From an uncultured Nitrosomonadales bacterium (GTDB taxonomy: Bacteria > Pseudomonadota > Gammaproteobacteria > Burkholderiales > Gallionellaceae): a stretch of DNA of 55,320 nucleotides. The notes beneath the pieces were generated by a model, which was given only the letters and a program-made list of their open reading frames with translations, was not told the origin of the DNA and did not search any database. The DNA is taken from positions 1 to 55,320 of the forward strand of contig CAITJF010000160.1 of assembly GCA_903892645.1 (NCBI GenBank), read 5' to 3'. The position numbers were made by a program, and so were the translations under genes. Positions 35,462 to 44,426 of the stretch are shown here, in pieces. Positions within the stretch are counted from its first letter, which is position 1; each line of letters starts with the position of its first letter.

Positions 35462-36889
35462 TTATTCCACGATCTTGATGTACTGGCCCGGCGCGGGCTC
35501 ACCCTGCGGATAGCTGCCATTGATCAGGCGCAGGTAATTTTCCGCCGCCTTGCCGAGCGGCGAGTGTTGCGCCAAATTAGCGTAGGTGTCGCCAGCACGA
35601 GCCGTGATGAGCCTGATGATGAGCGGTCTTGCTTGTCTGCGTTCCGTCTCGCTCAATTCATGAAAGCTGTGGAGGGTGTCCAGCATGTTATGGCGATAGG
35701 CGTTGAAGGCTTCGTGCGATTTGGCCTTGCACTGGATGATGAAGGCGCGTTGGTCGAAATAGATCATGCCTGCCATTGCCGCAGGCATCGTGGCAATGGC
35801 AGCGGGCAACCCATTGATATCCAGTGCTTCGATCCGGCTATCGGAGCCGAAGCCGGCCATGCGGCGTGCATAGCTGGCAGGCGTGCCAGAGGGCTGCTTA
35901 TCCATTTGTAACTGGATTATGGCGTCGCCCTGCTGGCTGACGGCGATCAGCTTGTCCGGCAGGTTCTGCACCCGCCAGTCTTCCGGAAAGCTTAGCGCAA
36001 TACCCAGTTCAACGTGCATGAATTTATTGTTGCGCACCACTCCCTGATCGCCGCTTTCGTTGAAGGTCAGGCCATCAATCTGTTGCAGAAATTTCGTATA
36101 TTCCACCTTGGGATTGGCGACGGCAAGGTGGCTGGATTCGCCCACCACCTGTTGCAGGCGCGTGTCGTTGTCCGGGTGGGTGGCAAATAAACCATGGTAG
36201 CGGCGCGGCTCACGACCTTCCTGCTTGGCAATTTCGGCATCCAATAATTCCTGGTTTTTCAGGGTGCTTATCACCTCGATCATTGCATGGGGATCGTATT
36301 CGGTGCGCGCCAGGTATTCCGCGCCGAGGCGGTCGGCTTCCAGTTCGTGGTCGCGGCCATAGCCGGAAAGCAGCGCGCTGGCCAAGGTTTGCCCGAGGTT
36401 AGAAGAATTGATTTGCGGCACAAAGATGGATGCGATGGCCATGCCGATACCGGTGGCCTGCGAGGCACTGGCCTGGCGCACGCCGTGGCGCGCTGTCACG
36501 TGGCCGATTTCATGGCCGAGTACGGCAGCCAGTTCCGCTTCGGAATTGAGGTAGGCGAGGATGCCGCGGGTGATGTACACATAGCCGCCCGGCAAGGCGA
36601 AGGCATTGACCTCAGGCGAATCCAGCACGGTGAAGTGGTATTGCAGGTTGGTGCGATGGCTGTGTTGCGCAATCTTCTGCCCTACACTGTTGACGTAATC
36701 CTGCAATGCCGCGGATTCATACACTTTGTACTGCTTGCGCACATCCGCATCGGCATCGCGCCCAAAGCGGATTTCCTGCGCTTCGGACATCATCACAAAA
36801 TCCTGCTGGCCGCTCACCGGATTTTGCGCGCAACCCGCCATGGCAAGCAGGGCCATGCAGGCAAGCAGGATTTTTATCGAGCTTCTCAC
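35462..36889 (-). CDS. M48-family metalloprotease lipoprotein
   Basis: A 475-residue zinc protease. The signal peptide ends in the lipobox AMAGC (Cys20), so it is a membrane-anchored periplasmic protein. The peptidase M48 domain carries LGHEIGHVTARHG (His126, Glu127, His130) and the third ligand in HELEADRLGAEYL. The C-terminal part (about 280-475) is a beta-rich domain ending in a LysM-like module (ARAGDTYANLAQHSPLGKAAENYLRLIN...YIKIVE). The order resembles BepA-type proteases that oversee outer-membrane protein assembly, but BepA has TPR repeats instead. GTG start at 36889; no clear ribosome site. Confidence 0.9.
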   Translation of the reverse strand: MRSSIKILLACMALLAMAGCAQNPVSGQQDFVMMSEAQEIRFGRDADADVRKQYKVYESAALQDYVNSVGQKIAQHSHRTNLQYHFTVLDSPEVNAFALPGGYVYITRGILAYLNSEAELAAVLGHEIGHVTARHGVRQASASQATGIGMAIASIFVPQINSSNLGQTLASALLSGYGRDHELEADRLGAEYLARTEYDPHAMIEVISTLKNQELLDAEIAKQEGREPRRYHGLFATHPDNDTRLQQVVGESSHLAVANPKVEYTKFLQQIDGLTFNESGDQGVVRNNKFMHVELGIALSFPEDWRVQNLPDKLIAVSQQGDAIIQLQMDKQPSGTPASYARRMAGFGSDSRIEALDINGLPAAIATMPAAMAGMIYFDQRAFIIQCKAKSHEAFNAYRHNMLDTLHSFHELSETERRQARPLIIRLITARAGDTYANLAQHSPLGKAAENYLRLINGSYPQGEPAPGQYIKIVE

Positions 36890-37001
36890 GTTGCGGATTG
36901 ACCTTTACGAAATAACAGACGCCATTAACAACTGCCGTCATTCCCGTGCACCCGGAATACCGAGCGTCGCCTTCAATTATTGCATTCTAAGCCAGAAACA
37001 A

Positions 37002-37025
37002 AAAAGGCAGCGTGCGCTGCCTTTT
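37002..37025 (-). terminator. Intrinsic terminator after rpmE
   Basis: Stem GGCAGC-GCAC-GCTGCC with flanking A4/T4 pairs and a run of T6 on the minus strand, 23 bases past the rpmE stop. Confidence 0.88.
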
Positions 37026-37048
37026 GATTGTTACCTGTCGCGAGTTCA

Positions 37049-37270
37049 TTACGCGGCGGCTTTTGCACCGGGCTTGCCATATTTCTGGTTGAACTTCTCG
37101 ATACGGCCTGCGGTGTCCACGATCTTCTGCGTGCCGGTGTAGAATGGATGGCACTCCGAGCAGACTTCCACATGTAGAGGTTTGGCCATAGTGGACTTGG
37201 TCTTGAATGTGTTGCCGCAGCTGCAGTTCACGGCTATTTCTTCATATTTCGGATGGGTGTCGGCTTTCAT
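37049..37270 (-). CDS. rpmE: 50S ribosomal protein L31 (zinc-binding type)
   Basis: A 73-residue L31 that helps form the bridge between subunits. It keeps the zinc-binding CSCG and [10 protein letters not shown] cysteines (C+ form), so it also stores zinc. It starts [20 protein letters not shown] from the ATG at 37270 with GGAAG upstream. Single-gene transcript with its own terminator. Confidence 0.95.
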   Translation of the reverse strand: MKADTHPKYEEIAVNCSCGNTFKTKSTMAKPLHVEVCSECHPFYTGTQKIVDTAGRIEKFNQKYGKPGAKAAA

Positions 37271-37383
37271 TTTTTCTTCCTTGCTAAAAATTGGGCGCGG
37301 CGGTTGTACGCGCACTGATTAAGGGCGCGGATTATCCATGAAAAAGAGGGCCTGTGCAACTTTGTGGTTTTTGTGGGTTGCCA

Positions 37384-37575
37384 TTAACAGCAGCGCTTGA
37401 TACCGCTCCACTTTTGTTGCTGTTCGTGCTGGAAAAATTCCTTGCGCGACAGCGGCGCGGTAGCGGCGTGGCAGGCGGTGCGGTGAGCCAGATAGCGCTC
37501 ATACGCATCGTCGCCGCTGAGTTGGCGCAGGATGTGCCAACCATGGAGCAGCAGCCTGCTCAGTCTCTTTGCCAT
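37384..37575 (-). CDS. YbdD/YjiX-family small protein (DUF466)
   Basis: A 63-residue protein of the family found beside CstA transporters. Family features are LSGDDAYERYLAH, an EFFQHEQQQKWSG segment and the C-terminal RCC motif. It begins inside the 3' end of cstA (16-base overlap), on the same strand, so it is translationally coupled to it. Its function in relation to pyruvate or peptide uptake by CstA is not established. It is internal to a longer open frame, which is why the start matters: the ATG at 37575 gives the expected family length. Confidence 0.85.
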   Translation of the reverse strand: MAKRLSRLLLHGWHILRQLSGDDAYERYLAHRTACHAATAPLSRKEFFQHEQQQKWSGIKRCC

Positions 37576-39632
37576 GCTTCCTCCAGTTGCGTGACATGAT
37601 GCGGCGCTTCGGAGAGCGGCGGCACAGGCTTGCCGCTGAGATGGCGGGCGCAGATGCGCAGCATGTCGAGCACGATCAGCCACAGCAGGCAGGCGAAAAA
37701 CATAGTCAGTGCCGCATCGAGGCGCTGGTTGAATATCAGCGTAGGCGCGGATGCGGCTTTTTCCGGCGGCAGGACGCCGCTTGCGAGCTTGCCGGCAAGA
37801 TCATTGGCGGCGGCGAGAAAGCCGATGCGCACATCGGGGCTGGTGATTTTTTCCCACGCCGCGCTACTGGTGATGATGACCAGCCAGGTAAGCGGCAGGC
37901 CGGTGATCCAGGCATGTTTTAGCTTGTCCGATTTAACCAGGATGCCGGTGGCGACGCACAGCGCAATGGCGGCCAAGATTTGGTTGGAGATGCCGAACAG
38001 CGGCCACAGGATGTTGACGCCGCCGTTGGGGTCAATCACGCCGATGTATAGAAAGTAGCCCCATGCCGCGACTATCAACCCGCTGGTAAGCAGCACCGAG
38101 GGATACCACGAGGTGCGCCCCAGCGGTTGCCAGATATTGCCCAGCATGTCTTGCAACATGAAACGCCCGACACGCGTGCCGGCATCCAGCGTGGTGAGAA
38201 TGAAAATTGCTTCGAACATGATGGCGAAGTGGTACCACAGCGCGAGCATACCCTGGCCGAAGGCGCTGCCGAAGATGCTGGCCATGCCTACCGCCAGCGA
38301 GGGCGCGCCGCCGGTGCGGGCGAATAACGTGGCTTCACCCATCTGCTGCGCCAGCAGCGACATTTGCTCTACCGTGACCGGGAAGCCCCACGAGGAAATC
38401 TTCGCGACGGCTGCGGCGGCTTCATTGCCCACCACGCCGGCGGGTGAGTTGATGGCGAAGAACACGCCGGGGTCGAGTACGGTGGCGGCGATCATCGCCA
38501 TGATTGCGACGAAAGATTCCAGCGCCATGCCGCCGTAACCGATCATGCGGATGTCCCGCTCATTGGAAAGCAGCTTTGGGGTGGTGCCGGAAGCGATCAG
38601 CGCGTGGAAGCCGGAAATCGCGCCGCAGGCGATGGTGATGAACACAAAGGGAAACAGCTTGCCGCCGAAGATAGGCCCGCTGCCGTCTATGAACTGGGTG
38701 AACGCGGGCATTTTTACTGTCGGTTGCATCCACACAATGGCGAGCGCCAGCAGAATCACGGTGCCGAGTTTGACGAAGGTGGAAAGGTAATCGCGCGGTG
38801 CGAGCAGCAGCCATACCGGCAGGATAGCGGCGGCAAAACCGTAGGCGATTACCGCCCAAGCCAGCGTCAGACCGGGGTGGTTGAACAGTTCGCGCAAGCC
38901 CGGTTGGTTATCCAGCCAGCCGCCGCCCGCCACAGCCAGCAGCAACAGGATGACACCGAGCAGAGAGCCTTCCAGTACGCGGCCGGGGCGGATGTTGCGC
39001 ATGTACAAGCCGACGATCATGGCGATGGGAATGGTGGCGGCCACGGTGGAAGTCGCCCACGGGCTGTGCTTCATCGCGTTCACCACCACCAGGCCGAGTA
39101 CCGCGATCAGGATGATCATGATCAGTAGCGTGGCAATTAGTGCGGCGACACCGCCGATGGCGCCCAGCTCATCGCGCGCCATTTGTCCTAAGCTCCTGCC
39201 ATTGCGCCGCATGGAAAAGAACAGCGTGACCATATCCTGCACGCAGCCGCCCAGCACCGCGCCGATCAATATCCACAGCGTGCCGGGCAAGTAGCCGAAC
39301 TGCGCGGCCAGCGTCGGGCCAACCAGCGGCCCCGGTCCCGCGATGGCGGCGAAGTGGTGGCCGAACACGATCCAGCGATTGGTGGGGATAAAGTCGCGCC
39401 CGTTATTCATCCGTTCTGCGGGCGTGGCGCGGGTGGGGTCGATGATCAGCACCCTGGCCGCGATCCAGGCCGCATAGAAGCGATAGGCAACGGCATGCAC
39501 GCATAGCGCGGCGGTGATGAACCACAGCGCATTTATGGATTCGCCCCGATTGAGGGCGATGCCGCACAGCGCGGAGGCGCCGAGCAGGGCGACGGCAATC
39601 CAGATGGAGGCGGAAAAAATTTTGTTATTCAT
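37560..39632 (-). CDS. cstA: Carbon starvation protein A (pyruvate/peptide transporter)
   Basis: A polytopic inner-membrane protein of 690 residues with about 16-18 helices. CstA/BtsT proteins import pyruvate (and were once linked to peptide uptake). Family motifs are the N-terminal NGRDFIPTNRWIVFGHHFAAIAGPGPLVGPTLAAQFGYLPGTLWIL block, DMVTLFFSMRRNGRSLGQ, ACGAISGFHALIASGTTPKLL, and FEAIFILTTLDAGTRVGRFMLQD. The ATG at 39632 has no strong ribosome site. It is followed by the overlapping YbdD-type gene. Confidence 0.95.
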   Translation of the reverse strand: MNNKIFSASIWIAVALLGASALCGIALNRGESINALWFITAALCVHAVAYRFYAAWIAARVLIIDPTRATPAERMNNGRDFIPTNRWIVFGHHFAAIAGPGPLVGPTLAAQFGYLPGTLWILIGAVLGGCVQDMVTLFFSMRRNGRSLGQMARDELGAIGGVAALIATLLIMIILIAVLGLVVVNAMKHSPWATSTVAATIPIAMIVGLYMRNIRPGRVLEGSLLGVILLLLAVAGGGWLDNQPGLRELFNHPGLTLAWAVIAYGFAAAILPVWLLLAPRDYLSTFVKLGTVILLALAIVWMQPTVKMPAFTQFIDGSGPIFGGKLFPFVFITIACGAISGFHALIASGTTPKLLSNERDIRMIGYGGMALESFVAIMAMIAATVLDPGVFFAINSPAGVVGNEAAAAVAKISSWGFPVTVEQMSLLAQQMGEATLFARTGGAPSLAVGMASIFGSAFGQGMLALWYHFAIMFEAIFILTTLDAGTRVGRFMLQDMLGNIWQPLGRTSWYPSVLLTSGLIVAAWGYFLYIGVIDPNGGVNILWPLFGISNQILAAIALCVATGILVKSDKLKHAWITGLPLTWLVIITSSAAWEKITSPDVRIGFLAAANDLAGKLASGVLPPEKAASAPTLIFNQRLDAALTMFFACLLWLIVLDMLRICARHLSGKPVPPLSEAPHHVTQLEEAWQRD

Positions 39633-39698
39633 GAGCCAAAATTTTAAGCAAGAAATTTTTGTGCGACAATGCTACCCGAAATTTCGTTTGTCGTTTGC

Positions 39699-39728
39699 TT
39701 GACACCGTATCCACATAGTCCCTAACAT
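39699..39728 (+). promoter_or_regulatory. Sigma70 promoter of ispB
   Basis: TTGACA (39699-39704), an 18-base spacer and TAACAT (39723-39728). The expected start is near 39735, about 17 bases before the GTG start codon. Confidence 0.55.
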
Positions 39729-39751
39729 CGCCGCCTTTTTCAGGAACCATT

Positions 39752-40720
39752 GTGTCATTTGAAGCCATCAAACAGCTGCTCGCACCGGATATGTCCGCCG
39801 TGGACAGGGTGGTCCGCGCCCGTTTGCATTCCGAGGTGGCGCTGGTCAATCAGGTGGGCGAATATATCGTTAACAGCGGCGGCAAGCGCTTGCGCCCGGC
39901 GCTGGTGGTGTTGTCCGCCAAAGCGTTCGGCTATACGGGGGAATATCACCACAACCTGGCCGCAGTGGTCGAGTTCATTCATACCGCCACGCTGCTGCAT
40001 GACGATGTGGTGGACGAGTCCAAGTTGCGTCGTGGGTGTGCCACAGCCAGCGCGCTGTTCGGCAATGCGGCCAGTGTGCTGGTTGGAGATTTTTTGTACT
40101 CACGTGCTTTCCAGATGATGGTGGAAGTGAACGACATGCGCGTGATGCAAACGCTGGCGGACGCTACCAATACCATCGCCGAGGGTGAGGTGCTCCAGTT
40201 GTTGAGCTGCCATGATGCGGATGTGGACACATCCAGTTATTTGCATGTGATCCACTGCAAGACTGCTAAATTATTTGAAGCTGCGATGCGCTTGGGTGCG
40301 ATTCTGGCGCGGATGGACGAGGCAGGCGAACAGGCTGCGGCGAAATACGGTATGCACCTGGGAACCGCGTTTCAACTGGTGGATGACGTGCTGGACTATT
40401 CCGGTGACGAGCAGGAGACCGGCAAGAATCTGGGCGATGACTTGTCCGAAGGCAAGCCTACCTTGCCGCTGATTTATGCCATGCGGCATGGTGATGCAAG
40501 TCAGGTAGCCTTGGTGCGCCAAGCTATTGAGCAGGGTGACATTGCGTGCTTTGCAGATGTATTGCAGGTGATCAAGCAGACTGGCGCGCTCGAATACACC
40601 CGGCAGCAGGCACAACGCGAGTCGGATGCGGCGTGCGCGGCGCTGGCTGCCTTGCCGGATACGAATTACAAGCAATCCCTGTTACAATTGGCAAACTTTG
40701 CCGCTACGCGGCAATTTTAA
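39752..40720 (+). CDS. ispB: Octaprenyl diphosphate synthase
   Basis: A trans-prenyltransferase that builds the polyprenyl side chain of ubiquinone. The protein has 322 residues. The two Asp-rich metal sites are visible: LLHDDVVDES (first DDxxD, about 84-88) and FQLVDDVLDYSGD (second). KLRRGCATASALFGN, VLVGDFLYSRAFQMM and GKPTLPLIYA-like EGKPTLPLIYAM are also present. GTG start with AGGA upstream. A tRNA-Pro gene follows at once, as in many proteobacteria. Confidence 0.95.
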   Translation: MSFEAIKQLLAPDMSAVDRVVRARLHSEVALVNQVGEYIVNSGGKRLRPALVVLSAKAFGYTGEYHHNLAAVVEFIHTATLLHDDVVDESKLRRGCATASALFGNAASVLVGDFLYSRAFQMMVEVNDMRVMQTLADATNTIAEGEVLQLLSCHDADVDTSSYLHVIHCKTAKLFEAAMRLGAILARMDEAGEQAAAKYGMHLGTAFQLVDDVLDYSGDEQETGKNLGDDLSEGKPTLPLIYAMRHGDASQVALVRQAIEQGDIACFADVLQVIKQTGALEYTRQQAQRESDAACAALAALPDTNYKQSLLQLANFAATRQF

Positions 40721-40722
40721 TT

Positions 40723-40799
<77 letters not shown>

Positions 40800-40969
40800 C
40801 CAAAAGAGGTAGCTGGTAGTGGCGTTCTGGATTTGCTCTAAGGTGCGTAGTTGCTGGCTCTTATCGACACCTCCGTGGCTTTGTCAAATTCCCGGGAGTG
40901 GAATTCGAGTTACACCAGGTGCGCGGAACCGCCTCCTTTTTTCTGTTAATCAGCCTGAAGAACGATGTT

Positions 40970-41422
40970 ATGCAGCTCACCCAGTACACTGACTATTCCT
41001 TGCGAGTTTTGATCTACTTGGCCAAAAAAACCGAAGGCTTGACCACGGTTTCCGAAATTGCCGAGTACCACGGCATTTCGCGCAACCATCTAGTCAAGGT
41101 CATCCACAATCTTGCCACCAAGGGCTTTATCTTGACTACACGCGGCAGAAATGGCGGCATGAGACTGTCCCGTCCGCCATCAAAGATCATTCTGGGTGAC
41201 GTGATACGCAACACTGAACCCAACTTCGACATTGCCGAATGCTTCAACACTACAAATAACTGCTGCGTCATCACCCTAAACTGCGGCCTAAAATCGATAT
41301 TCCGGGAAGCGCAAACAGGCTTTATCAAGGTGATGGATAAATACACCCTGGCCGATGCCGTGAGCCGCGACAGCCCGATGAGCAAGCCTATTAGCCTGCC
41401 CTCTGCTACAAGAGGCGGTTAA
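40970..41422 (+). CDS. nsrR: Rrf2-family nitric-oxide-sensing repressor NsrR
   Basis: A 150-residue Rrf2 winged-helix repressor. It starts MQLTQYTDYSLRVLIYLA as NsrR does, with the recognition helix in HGISRNHLVKVIHNLATKG and the wing in RGRNGGMRL. The Cys cluster for its iron-sulfur centre is ECFNTTNNCCVITLNC (Cys91, Cys98/99, Cys105), in the NsrR spacing. In NsrR the cluster reacts with NO and DNA binding is lost. I start at the ATG at 40970, not the GTG-initiated longer frame. A matching operator lies 27 bases downstream of its stop, ahead of the FmdE-like gene. Confidence 0.9.
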   Translation: MQLTQYTDYSLRVLIYLAKKTEGLTTVSEIAEYHGISRNHLVKVIHNLATKGFILTTRGRNGGMRLSRPPSKIILGDVIRNTEPNFDIAECFNTTNNCCVITLNCGLKSIFREAQTGFIKVMDKYTLADAVSRDSPMSKPISLPSATRGG

Positions 41423-41448
41423 CCCTTCAAAAAATAATGCACTATAAA

Positions 41449-41467
41449 CTTGCATTATAAATACACT
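41449..41467 (+). promoter_or_regulatory. NsrR operator
   Basis: The core TGCATTATAAATACA (41451-41465) matches the proteobacterial NsrR consensus as I recall it (inverted ATGYATTT / AAATRCAT) with one mismatch in 15. It overlaps the -35 box of the putative promoter TTGCAT-N16-TAAAAT (41450-41477), so binding should block transcription of the four genes downstream. A second partial half-site AATGCA is at 41436-41441. Confidence 0.72.
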
Positions 41468-41536
41468 ATATTAAAATCCGCGCTTGGCACTGCCTATTCA
41501 CCAGCCCAACCAGAAGCGCCCACTAAACAAACTGCC

Positions 41537-42145
41537 ATGCCCTATCCTGCTTTCTATAATTCAGTCCGCACCATTACGCTGTATGACTCTTTGGCCGAGC
41601 TGCTGGGAGCAAGCACAGACGGCCTGCTGGAATACGGCTATCTCGATACGGTAAAGCTGGCGGGGCATTCCTGCCCAACGGTAGCAGGTGCCTATCTGAT
41701 GACGTTCAAGGCGCTGAAATTCCTGTATGGCGGAGACACTCCCATCCGCGGCAACATCCGGGTAGCGTTTCGCGATGATCAGGGCAGCGGAGTAACCGGC
41801 GTTATCGCCAATGTGGTCAGCCAAATCACCGGGGCAGCCGGGGATGGTGGCTTCAAGGGTTTGGCGGGAAAATTCAAACGTAACGGGCTGCTGTCATTCA
41901 ATGCCGGGATTGATGGCATCATTCGCTTTGAACGAATTGACCAAGCATGCGCAGTGGAGGCAGACTACCATCCGGAGCAAGTGTCGCCCGATGAGCATAT
42001 GTTCATGCTGCTGCAAGGCCTGCTTGCCCAGCAAGCCAGCACGGAAGACCAAGCTGCTTTTGCGGCGCTTTGGCAAGACAGGGTCCGGCGCATCCTGATT
42101 GATCATTTTGACGATCCTGCGCTGGTGAACCTTACACAGCGATAA
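41537..42145 (+). CDS. FmdE-like domain protein (Cys/His metal-binding)
   Basis: About 202 residues. The N-terminal region contains LAGHSCPTVAGAYLM, the HxC-P-x(3)-G pattern typical of the FmdE family (named after a subunit of formylmethanofuran dehydrogenase), where His and Cys bind metal. FRDDQGSGVTGVIANVVSQITGAAGDGGF follows and is glycine-rich. It may bind or repair a metal cofactor. FmdE-like proteins are often next to NO-response or molybdenum genes in proteobacteria. ATG at 41537; the frame is open from 41450, but that part contains the operator. First gene of the NsrR-controlled group. Confidence 0.72.
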   Translation: MPYPAFYNSVRTITLYDSLAELLGASTDGLLEYGYLDTVKLAGHSCPTVAGAYLMTFKALKFLYGGDTPIRGNIRVAFRDDQGSGVTGVIANVVSQITGAAGDGGFKGLAGKFKRNGLLSFNAGIDGIIRFERIDQACAVEADYHPEQVSPDEHMFMLLQGLLAQQASTEDQAAFAALWQDRVRRILIDHFDDPALVNLTQR

Positions 42146-42169
42146 TTCGAACCAACAAGAAGGACTATT

Positions 42170-42604
42170 ATGCAGACCATCACCGATTACCTATCCGCAG
42201 AACACCGGCACTGTGATGACATGTTTGCCGAGGCGGAAGCTGCGGCAGCAAAGAATGATCTGGCTGCCGCCCAAGCCGGGTTCACTGCCTTCCACAAGGG
42301 AATGGAGCACCACCTGTCCAAGGAAGAAACCATCATGTTCCCTGCATTCGAGCAGGCTAGCGGCAGCAGTATGGGACCCACCAGTGTGATGCGCATGGAA
42401 CATGAACAGATGCGCGAGCTGTTTGCGGAGATGCAGGCCGCACTCGCCGCGAAAGATACACACACTTACGCAGGGCTGTCGGAAACCCTGCTGGTATTGA
42501 TGCAACAGCACAACTTCAAGGAAGAGCAAATGCTCTACCAGATGGCAGACCGCACCCTGGGTGATCGCGAAGATATCGTCCGGCAAATGGAAGCGTTGCC
42601 ATAA
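42170..42604 (+). CDS. Hemerythrin-domain protein
   Basis: A 144-residue four-helix bundle with a di-iron site. Candidate ligands are His12 and His14 (AEHRHCDDM), His42, His47/His48 with Glu52/Glu53 (FHKGMEHHLSKEETIMFPAFE), His78 (MEHEQM), and His114 with Glu118 (MQQHNFKEEQM). The pattern is close to the YtfE/DnrN group, which helps repair iron-sulfur clusters or handle NO, though it lacks the N-terminal ScdA domain. ATG with AAGGA upstream. In the nsrR cluster. Confidence 0.88.
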   Translation: MQTITDYLSAEHRHCDDMFAEAEAAAAKNDLAAAQAGFTAFHKGMEHHLSKEETIMFPAFEQASGSSMGPTSVMRMEHEQMRELFAEMQAALAAKDTHTYAGLSETLLVLMQQHNFKEEQMLYQMADRTLGDREDIVRQMEALP

Positions 42605-42613
42605 CACCATAGC

Positions 42614-42847
42614 ATGACGGAACTCCCCGCAAACCTCCCGATTGAACTGGATGTGCGCGACCTCGAGCCGCCTGAGCCGTTGCAGCAGGCGCTTGCTGCC
42701 CTCACCATGCTCAAGCCGGGCGAACAGTTACGCATGCTGCATCACCGCGAACCCTTTCCGCTCTACGCCATGCTGCGCGAACGCGGCTTCACGTACCGCA
42801 CCACGCAACTGGCCGATGACAGCTACGAAGTCCTGATCTGGCTATGA
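42614..42847 (+). CDS. DUF2249 family protein
   Basis: A 77-residue protein of the DUF2249 family (ELDVRDLEPPEPLQQAL near the N-terminus, KPGEQLRMLHHREPFPLYAMLRERGF in the middle, and YEVLIWL at the C-terminus). The fold is TusA/SirA-like, but the Cys of TusA is absent; His residues (HHREP) may coordinate metal. Members are repeatedly found with hemerythrin and NnrS-type genes of NO response. Its stop overlaps the next start (ATGA-type), so the two are coupled. Confidence 0.85.
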   Translation: MTELPANLPIELDVRDLEPPEPLQQALAALTMLKPGEQLRMLHHREPFPLYAMLRERGFTYRTTQLADDSYEVLIWL

Positions 42848-44145
42848 GCATGGCTGGCCTGTCTCTGAAACAAGCACCGCCCATCTCGGTGCCGTTTCGT
42901 TTCTTTCTCAGTGCGCCGCTATTCCTGCTGCTCGCCGCACTCGCCCTGCTGGCTGCAGGACCTGCCGCACTGGAATCGCGCTGGAGCCAGCCCCTGCTCG
43001 GCATTACCCATCTGCTTACCCTCGGTTTCATGAGCATGGTGATGAGTGGCGCCGCGTTGCAACTGCTGCCGGTGCTAGCTGGCGCGCAAGTGCCTCAGCC
43101 GCGCCTGATGGCATGGGCCATTCATCTACCGCTGCTTGCCGGCACCTTGTTGTTGTGTGGCGGACTGTATTTTTCCACGGCAATACTGGTCACACTCGCC
43201 ATTCCGCTGCTCGCCTTGGCGTTTGCGGTATTTCTCACCATCGCCATTTACAACCTTGCGCGCGCACCGGCACGCAATGCCAGTACACATGCCATGCTGC
43301 TGGCGCTGGCTGCATTGTCGCTCACGGTTGGACTGGGGTTGTTGCTGGCCGCAGGCATAACCGGCATGCTGAAATTATCCATGCTGCCGCTTGTCGTGCT
43401 GCATGTGGGCTGGGGATTGATCGGCTGGACAACGCTGCTGGTGATTGGAGTGGCTTATCAGGTAGTGCCGATGTTTCAGCTCACGCAGCCCTATCCAAGC
43501 ATTGTCACGCGCTGGCTGGGCAGCACTTTGTTCGTGCTGATGTTGGTGTGGTCGTGCCACCTGCTACTGCCGGAACCCGCCGCCAGCAGGCTGGCCATCG
43601 CCGCCGCATGCGGACTGGCTGCATGCCTCGCCACTTTTGCCGTCATCACGCTGCGCTTGCAGCAAAAACGGCGGCGGAAGGTACCGGATATTGTCATGCA
43701 ATTCTGGCGTGTCGGCCTTGCAAGCCTGCTCACCGCAGCCATATTGTGGCTTGCCGGGCAGGTCAGCACCACACTGGCTAACAGCACGTTCTATGCATTG
43801 GCGCTGGGCATGTTGTTCATCATCGGATTCGTCCTGTCGGTGATACAAGGCATGCTGTATAAAATCACCTCGTTCCTGATCTGGTTCCACCTGCAAGGCA
43901 AGCTGCCTCCTGGAAAAGCACCTCACATGAAAGACATCATCACGGATCGCACCGCACGCTGGCACTGGCGCATCCACCTTGCCAGCCTGCCGCTTTGCCT
44001 TGCCAGCGCGATGTGGCCCATGCCGTGGATCTATGCGGCGGGCTGTGCGCTGCTGCTTGGCGGCATACTGTTGCTGACCAACCTCTACCGCGCGTGGAAT
44101 ATCTACCTGCGTGCCGGGGCGAAAGCCCAAGGAGTCCCTGTTTAA
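42844..44145 (+). CDS. Polytopic membrane protein, NnrS-like
   Basis: A 433-residue protein with about 12 membrane helices. Conserved His residues lie in helices (ITHLLTLGFMSMVMSG, HVGWGLIGWTTLLVIGVAYQVVPMF, SCHLL, FLIWFHLQGK), a layout that fits a heme-copper membrane protein of the NnrS type, which protects against NO. I cannot rule out a heme-copper oxidase subunit I-like relative. Cys and basic tails are otherwise few. It overlaps the DUF2249 gene by four bases and ends the NsrR cluster. Confidence 0.7.
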   Translation: MSMAGLSLKQAPPISVPFRFFLSAPLFLLLAALALLAAGPAALESRWSQPLLGITHLLTLGFMSMVMSGAALQLLPVLAGAQVPQPRLMAWAIHLPLLAGTLLLCGGLYFSTAILVTLAIPLLALAFAVFLTIAIYNLARAPARNASTHAMLLALAALSLTVGLGLLLAAGITGMLKLSMLPLVVLHVGWGLIGWTTLLVIGVAYQVVPMFQLTQPYPSIVTRWLGSTLFVLMLVWSCHLLLPEPAASRLAIAAACGLAACLATFAVITLRLQQKRRRKVPDIVMQFWRVGLASLLTAAILWLAGQVSTTLANSTFYALALGMLFIIGFVLSVIQGMLYKITSFLIWFHLQGKLPPGKAPHMKDIITDRTARWHWRIHLASLPLCLASAMWPMPWIYAAGCALLLGGILLLTNLYRAWNIYLRAGAKAQGVPV

Positions 44146-44426
44146 GCTTCTCATGGAACGCAGAAATTAAGCAGCGTTTCCTTAACAAACTTTCCGGTTT
44201 CACTTTGCCCGTTGCTGTTATGTTTGGCAACAGGGAATTACAAGCTCAATTTCCCGAAGATCCTTCTCGCGCTAGCCACATGGGCCGTGTCGCAATTTAT
44301 GGCGTATTGACCACATGAGGGAATGCTGGAACACTGCACATCAATTTGGCGGGAGAAGATAATCGTGCTGTCCACAGTGCCGTTCACTTACAAAAGTTGC
44401 ACTTCAAAGGTAACTCCAACCCGCGC
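44146..44426. other. Gap between NsrR cluster and glycosyltransferase gene
   Basis: About 280 bases. A 32-codon frame at 44220-44318 (ending VAIYGVLTT) has no family I recognise and no good ribosome site. I see no clear terminator for the membrane-protein gene and no strong promoter. The glycosyltransferase frame itself extends up to a TTG at 44346. Confidence 0.4.

Noticed and set aside
37332-37544. 70-codon minus-strand frame beside rpmE
   Set aside because: Overlaps the YbdD-like gene in another frame and has no recognisable features.
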